From Lachnospiraceae bacterium (GTDB lineage: Bacteria; Bacillota; Clostridia; Lachnospirales; Lachnospiraceae), in contig JAFZPG010000041.1 of the NCBI GenBank assembly GCA_017550425.1, positions 34,964-98,963 on the forward strand: 64,000 bases of DNA, written 5' to 3'. Under the pieces are notes generated by a model. The model was not told the origin of the DNA. It did no database searches and saw nothing but the letters and a program-made list of their open reading frames with translations. Shown here piece after piece: positions 15,575 through 25,095 of this stretch. Each line of letters opens with the position of its first letter. The first letter of the stretch is position 1. The position numbers and the translations under genes were made by a program.

Positions 15575-18223
15575 TTACTCCTTCTTATCGGCTTTCGAAG
15601 CCTCCGTCTCGTTTGCTTCCTCATTTGAAGCGGGAACTGCCGTAGCGAACAGTTCTTCTTTCTCGGCATCCAGATCGATCAGGATCGAATCGCCCATAGA
15701 GATCGAACCTTCGAGGATCAGTTTTGCGGCCAATGTCTCGACGTGCTTCTGCAGGAATCTCTTCAGCGGACGCGCGCCATAGGCAGGATCGTAACCTTCA
15801 TCGATAACAAACTGTTTCGCCGCAGGCGTCAGTTTGATGACGAGCTGCTTCTCGACCAGTCTCTTATTGACCGATGCAAGCATGAGATCCATGATGCCGG
15901 TGATGTTGTCCTTCGTGAGCGGCTTAAAGAGAATGGTCTCGTCCAGACGGTTCAGGAACTCCGGACGGAAGTGCTCACGCAGGTCGTTGTAGACCATTTC
16001 CTTCGCTTCTTCGCTGATCACACCATTCTCGTCGATGCCGTCCAGCAGGTACTGGGAACCGATGTTGCTCGTAAGAATGATGACCGTATTCTTAAAATCG
16101 ACGGTACGGCCCTGAGAGTCGGTCACACGACCATCGTCGAGGATCTGTAAGAGGATATTGAAAACGTCGGCGTGGGCCTTCTCGACCTCATCAAAAAGGA
16201 TTACCGAGTACGGCTTTCTGCGGACGGCTTCGGTCAGCTGACCGCCCTCCTCGTAACCCACATATCCGGGCGGCGCTCCGATCAGACGGGATACGGAGTG
16301 TTTCTCCATGTATTCGGTCATATCGAGACGCACCATGTTGTTCTCATCGTCAAAGAGGTTCTGGGCCAGAGCCTTCGCGAGTTCCGTCTTACCTACACCG
16401 GTAGGTCCCAGGAACAGGAAGGAACCGATGGGCTTGCCGGGATCTTTGATGCCGGCACGGGAACGGATGATGGACTCGGAAACCTTCGTCACCGCATCGT
16501 CCTGGCCAATGACTCTCTTATGGAGTTCTTCGTCGAGATGCAATGTCTTATTGCGCTCGCTCTCGGTCAGTTTTGTCACAGGAATATTCGTCCAGCGAGA
16601 TACGATAATTCCAATCTCTTCTTCTGTAACCGCCTCATGGACCAGTGAATAATCGTGGTTCTGCTGCGCGATCTCGGCAGCCTCCAGACGCTTCTGTGCA
16701 TCCGGCAGTTTACCGTACTGCAGTTCGGCAGCCTTCTCCAGGTTGTATTCCTGCATCGCTGCCTGGATCTGCTTATTGATATCGTCGATCTCTTCACGGA
16801 TGACGGAAATGGACTCGAGCTGTTTTTTCTCTTCTTCCCATTTCGCCATCTGGGTATTCAGTTCTTCACGCTTCTTCGTAAGTTCCTCGGACAGTTCCGC
16901 CAGACGCTCACGGGACAGTTTATCCGTCTCTTTCTTCAGGGCGGCCTCTTCGATCTCCATCTGCATGACCTTACGGGAGATCTCATCGAGATCTGCCGGC
17001 ATGGAGTCGAGTTCGGTCTTCACCATCGCGCAGGCCTCATCCACGAGGTCGATGGCTTTATCGGGCAGGAATCGGTCGGAAATGTAACGATTGGACAATG
17101 TAGCCGCCGCCACGAGGGCACCATCGGTGATCTTTACGCCGTGGAATACTTCGTAACGCTCTTTCAGTCCACGAAGGATGGAAATGGTATCTTCCACCGA
17201 GGGCTCATCGACCAGAACGGGCTGGAAACGACGCTCCAGGGCCGGATCCTTCTCGATGTACTGACGATATTCGTCGAGGGTCGTCGCACCGATACAACGA
17301 AGCTCACCACGCGCCAGCATGGGTTTCAGCATGTTGCTCGCATCCATGGCGCCGTCGGTCTTGCCTGCGCCTACGATCAGGTGCAACTCATCGATGAACA
17401 GGATGATCTGACCTTCACTGTTTTTCACTTCTTCCAGAACAGACTTCAGTCTTTCCTCAAACTCACCACGATACTTCGCGCCGGCAACCAGTGCGCCCAT
17501 ATCGAGAGAGAATATCTTTTTATCTTTCAGTGCCTGAGGAACATCACCGCGCACGATACGCTGCGCCAGGCCTTCGATGACGGCCGTTTTACCAACGCCG
17601 GGCTCACCGATCAGACACGGATTGTTTTTTGCCTTACGGGACAATATACGCACGATACGGCGGATCTCTTCATCACGGCCGATGACCGGATCCATTTTCT
17701 GCTGACGTGCCTTTTCCACGAGTTCGGTACCGTATTTCTCCAGAGACTCATAGGTCGCCTCAGGATTATCCGTGGTAACACGCTGGTTACCGCGCACGGA
17801 TTTCAAGGCCATCAAAAAGCCTTCGCGGTTGACCCCGAAGTCACGGAACAATGTTTTGGTATCTCCGGTGCTGTATTTGATGAGTGACAGGAACAGATGC
17901 TCGACGGATGTGTAATCGTCGCCCATCAGTTTTGCTTCATCCTCCGCGCTGATGATGACTTTATTCAACGGACCGGAAAAATACACCTGTACGTCTCCGG
18001 ATACCTTGACCTTCTTCTGAATGATCTCCTCGGTGCGTTGCTGCAAGAGTTTCGGATCGATCGCCATCTTCTCGAGAAGCTTCGCGATCAGACTGTCTTC
18101 CTGTGTAAGCAGCGCCAACAGGAAGTGCTCCTGCTCGATCTGCTGGTTCCCGTATTTGTAAGCCAGCTTTTCGCTCTGCTGAACGGCCTCGGTAGACTTT
18201 TGTGTGAATCTGCTGATATTCAT
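15575..18223 (-). CDS. clpB: ATP-dependent disaggregase ClpB
   Basis: 882 residues. N-terminal Clp repeats (about 1-145), first AAA+ module with [13 protein letters not shown], a long coiled-coil M-domain (about 390-510), and a second AAA+ module with [14 protein letters not shown] and the ClpB signature [21 protein letters not shown]. ClpB extracts polypeptides from aggregates together with DnaK. The ATG at 18221-18223 is chosen because AGGAG is 9 bases upstream. The reading frame opens 21 codons earlier, inside the promoter region. A promoter overlapping a perfect CIRCE lies upstream, so HrcA should repress it. Three unrelated genes follow with no gap. Confidence 0.96.
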   Translation of the reverse strand: MNISRFTQKSTEAVQQSEKLAYKYGNQQIEQEHFLLALLTQEDSLIAKLLEKMAIDPKLLQQRTEEIIQKKVKVSGDVQVYFSGPLNKVIISAEDEAKLMGDDYTSVEHLFLSLIKYSTGDTKTLFRDFGVNREGFLMALKSVRGNQRVTTDNPEATYESLEKYGTELVEKARQQKMDPVIGRDEEIRRIVRILSRKAKNNPCLIGEPGVGKTAVIEGLAQRIVRGDVPQALKDKKIFSLDMGALVAGAKYRGEFEERLKSVLEEVKNSEGQIILFIDELHLIVGAGKTDGAMDASNMLKPMLARGELRCIGATTLDEYRQYIEKDPALERRFQPVLVDEPSVEDTISILRGLKERYEVFHGVKITDGALVAAATLSNRYISDRFLPDKAIDLVDEACAMVKTELDSMPADLDEISRKVMQMEIEEAALKKETDKLSRERLAELSEELTKKREELNTQMAKWEEEKKQLESISVIREEIDDINKQIQAAMQEYNLEKAAELQYGKLPDAQKRLEAAEIAQQNHDYSLVHEAVTEEEIGIIVSRWTNIPVTKLTESERNKTLHLDEELHKRVIGQDDAVTKVSESIIRSRAGIKDPGKPIGSFLFLGPTGVGKTELAKALAQNLFDDENNMVRLDMTEYMEKHSVSRLIGAPPGYVGYEEGGQLTEAVRRKPYSVILFDEVEKAHADVFNILLQILDDGRVTDSQGRTVDFKNTVIILTSNIGSQYLLDGIDENGVISEEAKEMVYNDLREHFRPEFLNRLDETILFKPLTKDNITGIMDLMLASVNKRLVEKQLVIKLTPAAKQFVIDEGYDPAYGARPLKRFLQKHVETLAAKLILEGSISMGDSILIDLDAEKEELFATAVPASNEEANETEASKADKKE

Positions 18224-18287
18224 ATACGTCATCTCCTTAGTCTTTCGGATCTCCCTCCCCGGGATATTCCGCTTCCTTTTCTGCAAA

Positions 18288-18314
18288 TTAGCACTCTTCG
18301 CCTTCGAGTGCTAA
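18288..18314. promoter_or_regulatory. CIRCE operator (HrcA binding site)
   Basis: Perfect consensus inverted repeat: TTAGCACTC, nine bases, GAGTGCTAA. It lies just downstream of the -10 box of the clpB promoter, where bound HrcA would block initiation. In this family of sites, repression is lifted on heat or protein-folding stress. Confidence 0.97.
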
Positions 18315-18325
18315 TCCCTACTAAA

Positions 18326-18354
18326 GTTTTACTACATTTTGACCGAAATGTAAA
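18326..18354 (-). promoter_or_regulatory. Promoter of the clpB operon
   Basis: Minus strand TTTACA (18349-18354), 17 bases, TAAAAC (18326-18331). The CIRCE begins 11 bases downstream of the -10. Confidence 0.75.
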
Positions 18355-18417
18355 GAGTCTTTTCTTACTTTTTTGGGTCTTTTTCGCTTAATTTATCTTA
18401 AAGTCAGACGAAACCGC

Positions 18418-18446
18418 TTGAACTTTGAAACATTTTCCGATATAAT
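18418..18446 (+). promoter_or_regulatory. Promoter of the plus-strand PH-domain gene
   Basis: TTGAAC (18418-18423), 17-base spacer, perfect TATAAT (18441-18446). It diverges from the clpB promoter. Confidence 0.85.
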
Positions 18447-18502
18447 CTTTAATAGAGATATGCAGAGCGTGATCATTGCGTATCGGGAAGGAGAATAAGA
18501 TT

Positions 18503-18970
18503 ATGTCAAAAGCTACCATGACAGCGGCTGAGCCCGAGATCATCTGGAAAGATCGTAAACATCATATGTGGTTCCCGCTTAGTTTCGATAGATATCGCGT
18601 TTCGCAGGATCGTCTCTACACGGAGAAGGGTTTCTTCTCATCCACCTACGACGAGCTTCTGCTCTATCGTGTGATCGACTTGAAGCTTCGCAGAAATCTT
18701 CTGCAGAAGATCTTCGGGACCGGTTCCATCACCATTACCGCAAAAGCGGATAATGACCACGATCTGGTCTTAAAGAACATCCGCCGTCCTCTGGCGGTAA
18801 AAAACCTGATCTCCGAACTGGTCGAGACGGCCCGTGATAAGAAACGCGTTGTCGGTAAAGAGTTCTTCAGCATGGAGGGCGGCCCGCACATTGACATAGA
18901 TGGCTCGCTCCTCGGCGATGATCCCGACATCGAGATGAGCGGGGCTTACGACAATGATTATGACGATTGA
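18503..18970 (+). CDS. Bacterial PH-domain protein (YdbT/bPH2-like)
   Basis: 155 residues; the only plus-strand gene in the window. A beta-rich domain (about 20-120) reads like the short bacterial PH domain: KDRKHHMWFPLSFDRYRVS, then a strand-turn pattern TEKGFFSSTYDELLLYRVID, then LRRNLLQKIFGTGSITI. The C-terminus is acidic (Asp-rich). No membrane segment is seen. The ATG at 18503 has AAGGAG 9 bases upstream; an earlier in-frame ATG lacks one. Such domains occur in membrane- or stress-associated proteins, but no specific role can be assigned. A strong terminator follows. Confidence 0.8.
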   Translation: MSKATMTAAEPEIIWKDRKHHMWFPLSFDRYRVSQDRLYTEKGFFSSTYDELLLYRVIDLKLRRNLLQKIFGTGSITITAKADNDHDLVLKNIRRPLAVKNLISELVETARDKKRVVGKEFFSMEGGPHIDIDGSLLGDDPDIEMSGAYDNDYDD

Positions 18971-18994
18971 TCGGGCATAGACCCATAAGATAAT

Positions 18995-19037
18995 AACCGC
19001 CGGTCGGCACTTGCGTGCCGGTCGGCGGTTTTGTTTT
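18995..19037 (+). terminator. Rho-independent terminator after the PH-domain gene
   Basis: A GC-rich stem of about 16 bp (18995-19010 with 19015-19030) with two central G-U pairs, followed on the plus strand by TTTTGTTTT. It may also slow transcription arriving from purD on the other strand, where the U-tract is weak. Confidence 0.85.
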
Positions 19038-20307
19038 ACGCTTCGTCGATCGCTTTACCGATGTCGTTGCGCATGTATTTATTCTCAAAAGAGATCAACT
19101 TTGTAGCTTCGTAAGCATTTGCGCGTGCCTGCTTCAGGTCGGGTCCGATCGCAGTCACGCCGAGGACACGTCCTCCGTTCGTCACGATCTTATCACCGTC
19201 AAACTTGGAACCGGCATGGAATACGAACTTATCCGTCGCGCCGTCAAAATTCTCCAGGCCTGTGATCTCGAAGCCCTTCTTGTAAGAAACCGGGTAGCCG
19301 TCCGATGCCAGAACGACACAGACCGCTGCATTGTCCGCAAAGGAAAGTTCGATCTGATCCAGGGTTCCGTCTACGCAAGCCTCAAACACTTCCATGATGT
19401 CGTTCTCCATACGAGGCAGAACGACCTGCGTCTCGGGATCACCGAAACGTGCATTGAACTCAAGAACCTTCGGGCACTCCGGCGTCAGCATCAGGCCGAA
19501 GAAGATCACGCCCTTAAACTCGCGGCCTTCAGCTGCCATCGCATCCACGGTCTTCTGGTAGATATGCTCGCGGCAGAATTTGTCGACCTCTTCCGTGTAG
19601 AACGGGCTCGGGGAAAATGTACCCATGCCGCCGGTATTCAGGCCCTGGTCGCCATCCTTCGCACGCTTATGATCCTGAGCGCTCGTCATGATGCGGATGG
19701 TCTTGCCGTCGCAGAACGACAAGACGGAAACCTCACGTCCGGTCATAAACTCCTCGACAACGATGGTGTCGCCCGCGCTGCCGAACTGACGATCCAGCAT
19801 CAGCGTCTTCACGCCCTCGATGGCCTCTTCCCGGGTGTTGCAAATAAGAACGCCCTTACCGAGTGCCAGGCCGTCTGCCTTCAGAACGGTCGGGATCGGG
19901 CAAGTCTTCACATACTCGAGAGCTGCCTCGGGACTGTTAAACGTCTCATAAGCCGCAGTCGGGATGCCGTATTTCTTCATCAGATCCTTGGAAAATGCTT
20001 TCGAACCCTCCAGGATCGCTGCGTTCTTGCGAGGTCCGAAAACGCGGATATTCGCCTCTTCGAACTTATCTACGATGCCGCCGACCAGCGGATCGTCCGG
20101 ACCTACGATCACAAAATCGATCTTCTCTTCTTTCGCGAAAGCGACCATCTTATCAAATTCCATAACGCCGATCGGCACGCAGGTCGCGATCTTCGCGATG
20201 CCCGCATTGCCCGGGGCACAATATAACTTCGTCACGCGCGGACTCTGCGCTACCTTCCATGCGATCGCATGCTCGCGGCCGCCGCCGCCAACGATCAAAA
20301 CTTTCAT
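19036..20307 (-). CDS. purD: Phosphoribosylamine-glycine ligase (GAR synthetase)
   Basis: 423 residues, full length. N-terminal KVLIVGGGGREHAIAWK, ATP-grasp core with VLKADGLALGKGV, TGGMGTFSP, and the metal-binding LEFNARFGDPETQ. It catalyses the second step of purine synthesis. GGAGG precedes the ATG. It is the last gene of a purE-purM-purN-purD block, 18 bases after purN. Confidence 0.97.
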   Translation of the reverse strand: MKVLIVGGGGREHAIAWKVAQSPRVTKLYCAPGNAGIAKIATCVPIGVMEFDKMVAFAKEEKIDFVIVGPDDPLVGGIVDKFEEANIRVFGPRKNAAILEGSKAFSKDLMKKYGIPTAAYETFNSPEAALEYVKTCPIPTVLKADGLALGKGVLICNTREEAIEGVKTLMLDRQFGSAGDTIVVEEFMTGREVSVLSFCDGKTIRIMTSAQDHKRAKDGDQGLNTGGMGTFSPSPFYTEEVDKFCREHIYQKTVDAMAAEGREFKGVIFFGLMLTPECPKVLEFNARFGDPETQVVLPRMENDIMEVFEACVDGTLDQIELSFADNAAVCVVLASDGYPVSYKKGFEITGLENFDGATDKFVFHAGSKFDGDKIVTNGGRVLGVTAIGPDLKQARANAYEATKLISFENKYMRNDIGKAIDEA

Positions 20308-20325
20308 CTTATCGTTCCTCCGTTT

Positions 20326-20970
20326 TCACTGTTTGATACGTACGGTACGTGTTTCGGGATCGACCGAAACCAGGCCGCGGGAAATATATTCGATCGCCTT
20401 CGGCAGGATGATCCACTCCGCCTGCTCCATCACACGAAGCTGCAGGCTCTTCGGCGTATCGTCCTGTAAGACTTCAACGGCTTTCTGGAAGATGATGGGG
20501 CCGGTGTCGGTTCCTTCATCCACAAAATGTACGGTCGCTCCGGTCACCTTCACGCCACGCGCCAGCACTGCCTCATGCACCTTCAGCCCGTAATACCCGG
20601 TCCCGCAGAACGACGGGATCAGCGAAGGATGAATATTGATGATGCGGTCTTTATATGCACGGATCATGGCCTTCGGGATGATCACCAGGAAGCCCGCCGC
20701 TACGACCAGGTCAACGTTGTAGTCCACGACTGCCTGGGTCAAAGCATTTTCGAAATCCAGACGAGATGTGAAATTCTTCGGGGAAATGCATTTTGCCGGA
20801 ATGCCGACGTTCTCTGCGCGCGTCAGCGCGTATGCGTTTGCATTGTTGCTGATCACAAACGAAATCTCGGTATTCGGGATCGCGCCGCTTTTTACGGCAT
20901 CAATAATGGCCTGCAGATTCGTTCCGCCGCCGCTGACTAAAACGCCGATCTTAAACTTTGATTCGGACAT
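20326..20970 (-). CDS. purN: Phosphoribosylglycinamide formyltransferase
   Basis: 214 residues. IGVLVSGGGTNLQAIIDA at the start, the catalytic IINIHPSLIPSF (Asn/His) and VDEGTDTGPII (Asp). It transfers a formyl group from 10-formyl-tetrahydrofolate to GAR, the third purine step. It lies between purM (45-base gap) and purD, with AAAGGAG ahead of its start. Confidence 0.96.
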   Translation of the reverse strand: MSESKFKIGVLVSGGGTNLQAIIDAVKSGAIPNTEISFVISNNANAYALTRAENVGIPAKCISPKNFTSRLDFENALTQAVVDYNVDLVVAAGFLVIIPKAMIRAYKDRIINIHPSLIPSFCGTGYYGLKVHEAVLARGVKVTGATVHFVDEGTDTGPIIFQKAVEVLQDDTPKSLQLRVMEQAEWIILPKAIEYISRGLVSVDPETRTVRIKQ

Positions 20971-21015
20971 GCTCGCACTCCTTTCAAGTGTAAGAATACG
21001 AATGATATTTCAGGG

Positions 21016-22041
21016 TCAGATCAGTTTTACGCCCTTTTCTCCGGCGATCACCTGACCGACAACATAAGCCTTCTCTCCTGCGCTCTCGAGTGCCTTAACG
21101 GTCGCATCGACATCCTTCGGATCGATCGCCAGTACCATGCCCAGGCCCATATTGAAGGTGTTATACATGATCTTCTCTTCGATGTCGCCCTTCTTCTGCA
21201 TAAGCTTGAAGATAGGAAGCACGGGATAACTGTCTTTCTTGACTTCCGCGCAAACGCCGTCCGGCAACATGCGCGGGATATTCTCGTAGAAACCGCCGCC
21301 GGTGATGTGGCTGCAGCCCTTAATGGTGACGCCGCTCTCTTTCACCGCACGCAATGCCTTCACATAGATACGGGTCGGAGTGATCAGGGTCTCGCCCAGA
21401 GTAGCACCCAACTCATCATAATAAGTGTTCAGGGATTCTTTCGTCATCTCGAATACCTTGCGTACCAGAGAGAAACCGTTGGAATGCACGCCTGTGGATG
21501 CAATACCGATGAGGGTATCGCCGGGCTTGATATTCTCGCCTGTGATCAGATCCTTGCGGTCTACCAGACCTACGGCAAAACCGGCCAGATCATATTCATC
21601 TTCCGGCATGAGTCCGGGATGCTCCGCCGTCTCGCCGCCGATCAGCGCGCAATCCGACTGCACACAACCGTCTGCAACACCCTTGACGATCTGCGCGATC
21701 TTCTCGGGATAGTTCTTACCGCAGGCGATATAATCCAGGAAAAACAAAGGCTCACCGCCGGCACATGCAACGTCGTTGACGCACATCGCAACCGCGTCGA
21801 TACCGATGGTATCATGTTGATCCATCAAGAAGCAAAGCTTAACTTTTGTACCGCATCCATCGGTTCCGGACAGAAGTACCGGGTCGTCCATCTCCTTGAT
21901 CTTTGCCATAGAGAATGCGCCTGAGAAACCGCCGATGCCGCCCAGAACTTCCGGACGCATGGTCTTTTTGATGTGCTCTTTCATCAGCTCGACCGACTTG
22001 TATCCAGCCTCGATGTCTACTCCTGATTTCTTGTAATCCAT
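21016..22041 (-). CDS. purM: Phosphoribosylformylglycinamidine cyclo-ligase (AIR synthetase)
   Basis: 341 residues. The PurM signature is clear: VLGGIGGFSGAFSM, SGTDGCGTKVKL, MCVNDVACAGGEPLFFLDY, and the Gly-rich ITGGGFYENIPRMLP. It closes the imidazole ring to give AIR. The start has GGAGG 7 bases upstream. It follows purE by 18 bases. Confidence 0.97.
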   Translation of the reverse strand: MDYKKSGVDIEAGYKSVELMKEHIKKTMRPEVLGGIGGFSGAFSMAKIKEMDDPVLLSGTDGCGTKVKLCFLMDQHDTIGIDAVAMCVNDVACAGGEPLFFLDYIACGKNYPEKIAQIVKGVADGCVQSDCALIGGETAEHPGLMPEDEYDLAGFAVGLVDRKDLITGENIKPGDTLIGIASTGVHSNGFSLVRKVFEMTKESLNTYYDELGATLGETLITPTRIYVKALRAVKESGVTIKGCSHITGGGFYENIPRMLPDGVCAEVKKDSYPVLPIFKLMQKKGDIEEKIMYNTFNMGLGMVLAIDPKDVDATVKALESAGEKAYVVGQVIAGEKGVKLI

Positions 22042-22059
22042 GATAGAACCTCCGTTTGA

Positions 22060-22575
22060 TTATTTCATTTGTTCCATGTATGCTTTGTATCCGATGTTCT
22101 CGATCTTTTCTTTCTTCGCGACTACGCCGTCCTTCAGCTCGTCTTTGTAAGCTACGATCTTCTCGTAGACTGCTTCGTCACTGATCGCGATCATCTTTGC
22201 AGCGAGGATGCCTGCATTGGCCGCCCCATCGATCGCGACCGTAGCCACGGGAATTCCCGAAGGCATGGATACGATGGAGTACAAAGAGTCAACGCCGGAC
22301 AATGCTTTCGAATGGATGGGCACGCCGATGACCGGAAGCGGAAAGATCGCCGCGCACATACCGGGCAGATGCGCTGCTCCGCCTGCGCCCGCGATAATGA
22401 CCTGAAAGCCTTTATCCTTCGCGGTCTTCGCATAATCAAAGAAAATATCGGGCATGCGATGCGCCGAAATGATGGTCATTTCGTAATCGATCCCGAATTT
22501 CTCCAGCATGTCTGCTGCTTTGCTCATGATAGGCAGATCCGAATCACTGCCCATGACAATACCTACTTTTGCCAT
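22060..22575 (-). CDS. purE: N5-carboxyaminoimidazole ribonucleotide mutase
   Basis: 171 residues, class I Pur[17 protein letters not shown], the catalytic SAHRMPD, and [12 protein letters not shown] are all present. It moves the carboxyl group in the AIR to CAIR conversion. No purK or purC is adjacent, so these must lie elsewhere or be absent. It follows a gene of unknown function by 29 bases with no promoter in between. Confidence 0.97.
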   Translation of the reverse strand: MAKVGIVMGSDSDLPIMSKAADMLEKFGIDYEMTIISAHRMPDIFFDYAKTAKDKGFQVIIAGAGGAAHLPGMCAAIFPLPVIGVPIHSKALSGVDSLYSIVSMPSGIPVATVAIDGAANAGILAAKMIAISDEAVYEKIVAYKDELKDGVVAKKEKIENIGYKAYMEQMK

Positions 22576-22604
22576 TTGTAAGCCTCGCTTTCTTTTTGTC
22601 AGAG

Positions 22605-23636
22605 TTACAACTTAACGATATGCAGAGTCTCAATTCCCTGCTTACGTCTGTCCTCCGTATTTTGGATCTGCCGGCGGATCCTGACCACGGGCAGATATTT
22701 TTGCATAAATTGCGCGTCATTACGACGCTGCCTGATAAATGCATCCGAGAGTTTCGCATACAGGCCGCCATAGCCCTGCAGAAATAACGCCGGATGATAT
22801 TCGACCGCATAAAATGACAGCCGGAACGGAACGGTCCCCATTTCGGACAATGCTTTCAAAAAGAACGGCAGCTTCAGAACGTTCCCGTTAAAACCGACCG
22901 TCTGACCAGACGCATTGTCCATGAGATATGCGATCACATCCGCATAGCGGTTCTCTTCCGGATGCTCCGCGATCTTCTGCATGACGTGTTCATGCGCCTG
23001 TTGATCAAACGGTAGTCCGCAGTAGAACATCTCGGGATCTTCGCAAAACTGCTCCCACAGATCCCCGGCGTCCGTTTCATACTCAACAAACGAAGCGTCC
23101 GGCTTTTGAAAGATCGTATTGTAACGGTGCTCGATGTATTCGGTGTCGTAGGTGCGGTGCATGTCCGCGATCATCTCCAGGATCACATCCCCGGAGACCC
23201 TGTGCGCCGCGTTCGGACTCTCTTCCAGGATCTCGGAAACATAACTGTAGACCTCAAGCGCCAGTTCAAAATAGATCAGCTGTCCGCTTTCGTCAAAGAT
23301 CCCTTCATTCGTCTCGATCCAATCGGCCGTATTATACAGTGTTCTGCAATCTGCGCATTCCCGCATCAAAAGCCGCAGAGCCTGTTCGCAGTTTTCAGGA
23401 AGCGCTGACTCCGGAGACGAAGCATCGGAATCCGCAAAGGAATCCTCGAAATCCTCGCCGAATGCCTGATAAAACTTCGAATCCTCCGTCAGGGCCAGCA
23501 GGGAAAACAGCGCATGAAAATACCGCAAAAGCGGCTCTTTTGCATCCTTCGTTTCGTCGCGAAGTTCCGCAATACGCTCTTTCGCCAGAACGAGCCGTTC
23601 CATATATACCGGATCGGGAATACGGTCTTCCATCAT
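22605..23636 (-). CDS. Conserved hypothetical protein, 343 residues
   Basis: A soluble, acidic protein, mostly helical by composition, with no signal peptide, membrane segment or cysteine motif. Visible landmarks are an N-terminal helical region (residues 10-60), an Asp/Ser-rich linker (about 65-80) and a C-terminal basic stretch [16 protein letters not shown] do not recognise its function. It starts 17 bases after the VanZ-like gene with AAAGGAGG ahead of two tandem ATG codons, and ends 29 bases before purE, so it is transcribed with the purine genes. Confidence 0.8.
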   Translation of the reverse strand: MMEDRIPDPVYMERLVLAKERIAELRDETKDAKEPLLRYFHALFSLLALTEDSKFYQAFGEDFEDSFADSDASSPESALPENCEQALRLLMRECADCRTLYNTADWIETNEGIFDESGQLIYFELALEVYSYVSEILEESPNAAHRVSGDVILEMIADMHRTYDTEYIEHRYNTIFQKPDASFVEYETDAGDLWEQFCEDPEMFYCGLPFDQQAHEHVMQKIAEHPEENRYADVIAYLMDNASGQTVGFNGNVLKLPFFLKALSEMGTVPFRLSFYAVEYHPALFLQGYGGLYAKLSDAFIRQRRNDAQFMQKYLPVVRIRRQIQNTEDRRKQGIETLHIVKL

Positions 23637-23653
23637 GAAAACGAAGTCCTCCT

Positions 23654-24142
23654 TTACGAGCGTTTGGCGGCGGCGACATCTGCCCGGCTCTTAAACCGGA
23701 TGTAGCCGACGATCCCGCGGACGATCGCATAAAGAATATACCCCAGCAGCCCGCCGGCGGTATTCAGGATCAGATCGTCCACATCAAAACTTCCCAGCTT
23801 AAAACAAAACTGTAGCGTTTCGATCAAAAGGCTGGTAAATGCGGAGATAAAAAAGCAGACGATGATGTTCGTTCTTTTGGGCACCGCGCAAACGAAAGCG
23901 CCGAGCGGCATGAACATGAGGATGTTTCCGAAAATATTCAGGAACATGATCCGCGTGCCCAGAATATGGCGTTTGTTCCAATAACGCAGGATCTCTTTAA
24001 ACGGTTCCAGATTATATCGTGGGGATCCTTCGGAGACATTTTCCATGCGCTGTCCGAAACAGGTCACGTAAAACAAAAGCGCCAGATACAGCAAAAACAG
24101 AAGAATAAAAATACGCCTCTTCTTTTTCGATAATCGGTTCAT
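23654..24142 (-). CDS. VanZ-like membrane protein
   Basis: 162 residues with four to five membrane segments. The family core is visible: YNLEPFKEILRY, the loop RIMFLNIFGNILMFMPLGAF, ISAFTSLLIETLQF and FDVDDLILNTAGGLLGY. VanZ homologues affect teicoplanin sensitivity in some bacteria, but most have no defined role. The start lacks a clear ribosome site, and the stop of the 50-residue gene is only 8 bases upstream, so coupled translation is likely. Confidence 0.9.
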   Translation of the reverse strand: MNRLSKKKRRIFILLFLLYLALLFYVTCFGQRMENVSEGSPRYNLEPFKEILRYWNKRHILGTRIMFLNIFGNILMFMPLGAFVCAVPKRTNIIVCFFISAFTSLLIETLQFCFKLGSFDVDDLILNTAGGLLGYILYAIVRGIVGYIRFKSRADVAAAKRS

Positions 24143-24150
24143 TTTAAAAC

Positions 24151-24303
24151 TCAGAACGTGATATTCTTTCGGTTAATGAGCATCTTGGCTCCGTTAACGA
24201 TAGCGATGACACCGGCAGTAAGACCGGTAACGATAACTACAACACCGACGGCAATGCTGCCTGCGCCGGATGCGGTCAATGAACGATATAATTTCTCTCC
24301 CAT
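24151..24303 (-). CDS. Small single-pass membrane protein (50 residues)
   Basis: MGEKLYRSLTASGAGSIAVG opens the protein, followed by one hydrophobic Gly/Val/Ile-rich helix (about 13-37) and a basic end KMLINRKNITF. AAGGAG lies 9 bases before the ATG. It sits between pyrE (24-base gap) and the VanZ-like gene. I do not recognise it. Its size, single helix and coupling to VanZ suggest a small membrane partner, which is inference. Confidence 0.7.
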   Translation of the reverse strand: MGEKLYRSLTASGAGSIAVGVVVIVTGLTAGVIAIVNGAKMLINRKNITF

Positions 24304-24327
24304 GGTTTTGATCTCCTTCTAAATTTT

Positions 24328-25005
24328 TTATTTCGCGCCGTATTGCGCATAATACTCATCAATCGCCTTCTTCATGGCATCATCGATGAAGACTTTTCCG
24401 TTATAGGGTTTATTGTACAGATGCTCGATCACTTCATCCATGGTAACGATGGCGCGGACCTTCATTCCGTACATCTCTTCGATCTCTTCGAAGGAACTCT
24501 TCTCACCGGTGCCGCGCTCCTGGCGGTTTACCGATACCATCAGACCGCAGACCTTGCACTCGGGAGCGGCCTCCTTGATAATGGGCATGGTCTCCGCGAT
24601 GGATTTACCGGAGGTGGTCACATCCTCGACCATCATGACACGGTCGCCGTCCGCGATCTTACTTCCCAAAAGGATGCCTACATCCCCATGGTCCTTCACT
24701 TCTTTACGATTGGAGCAGTAACGGACGTTGGCGCCGTACTCCGAAAACAGAGCCATGGAAACGGTCGTTGCCAGCGGGATCCCCTTATAAGCCGGACCGA
24801 AAACGATGTCAAAATCGGTACCGAACTCGGTCGCAATGGCGTTTGCGTAGTATTTTCCGAGTCGCAGAAGCTGCTCGCCGGTATTGTAGAAACCGGTGTT
24901 GATGAAAAACGGGGACTTACGTCCGCTCTTCGTGATAAACTCACCGAAGCGCAATACCTGGCTGTCCACCATAAACTCGATAAACTCTTCCTTGTAACGT
25001 TCCAT
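24328..25005 (-). CDS. pyrE: Orotate phosphoribosyltransferase
   Basis: 225 residues. The PRPP-binding motif VMMVEDVTTSGKSI is clear, and GPAYKGIPLATTVSMAL is the usual loop. It makes OMP from orotate and PRPP. The ATG at 25003-25005 is preferred because GGAGG lies 8 bases upstream. A longer ORF would overlap its own promoter (25052-25081). pyrD ends 90 bases upstream. Confidence 0.96.
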   Translation of the reverse strand: MERYKEEFIEFMVDSQVLRFGEFITKSGRKSPFFINTGFYNTGEQLLRLGKYYANAIATEFGTDFDIVFGPAYKGIPLATTVSMALFSEYGANVRYCSNRKEVKDHGDVGILLGSKIADGDRVMMVEDVTTSGKSIAETMPIIKEAAPECKVCGLMVSVNRQERGTGEKSSFEEIEEMYGMKVRAIVTMDEVIEHLYNKPYNGKVFIDDAMKKAIDEYYAQYGAK

Positions 25006-25051
25006 TTGGGATACCTCCGTGAAATAACGATTTGTTGATCGCTGCGCAATC

Positions 25052-25081
25052 ATTCTATCACAGAAACCACCGAATTTGCAA
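25052..25081 (-). promoter_or_regulatory. Promoter upstream of pyrE
   Basis: Minus strand TTGCAA (25076-25081), 18 bases, TAGAAT (25052-25057), in the gap between pyrD and pyrE. It could drive pyrE and the genes through purD independently of the other pyr genes. Confidence 0.7.
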
Positions 25082-25095
25082 GTACTTCCGACGGC

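Noticed and set aside
16655..17887. A 410-codon plus-strand ORF opposite clpB
   Set aside because: It is the antisense shadow of a highly conserved gene; composition is atypical and no start signal is present.
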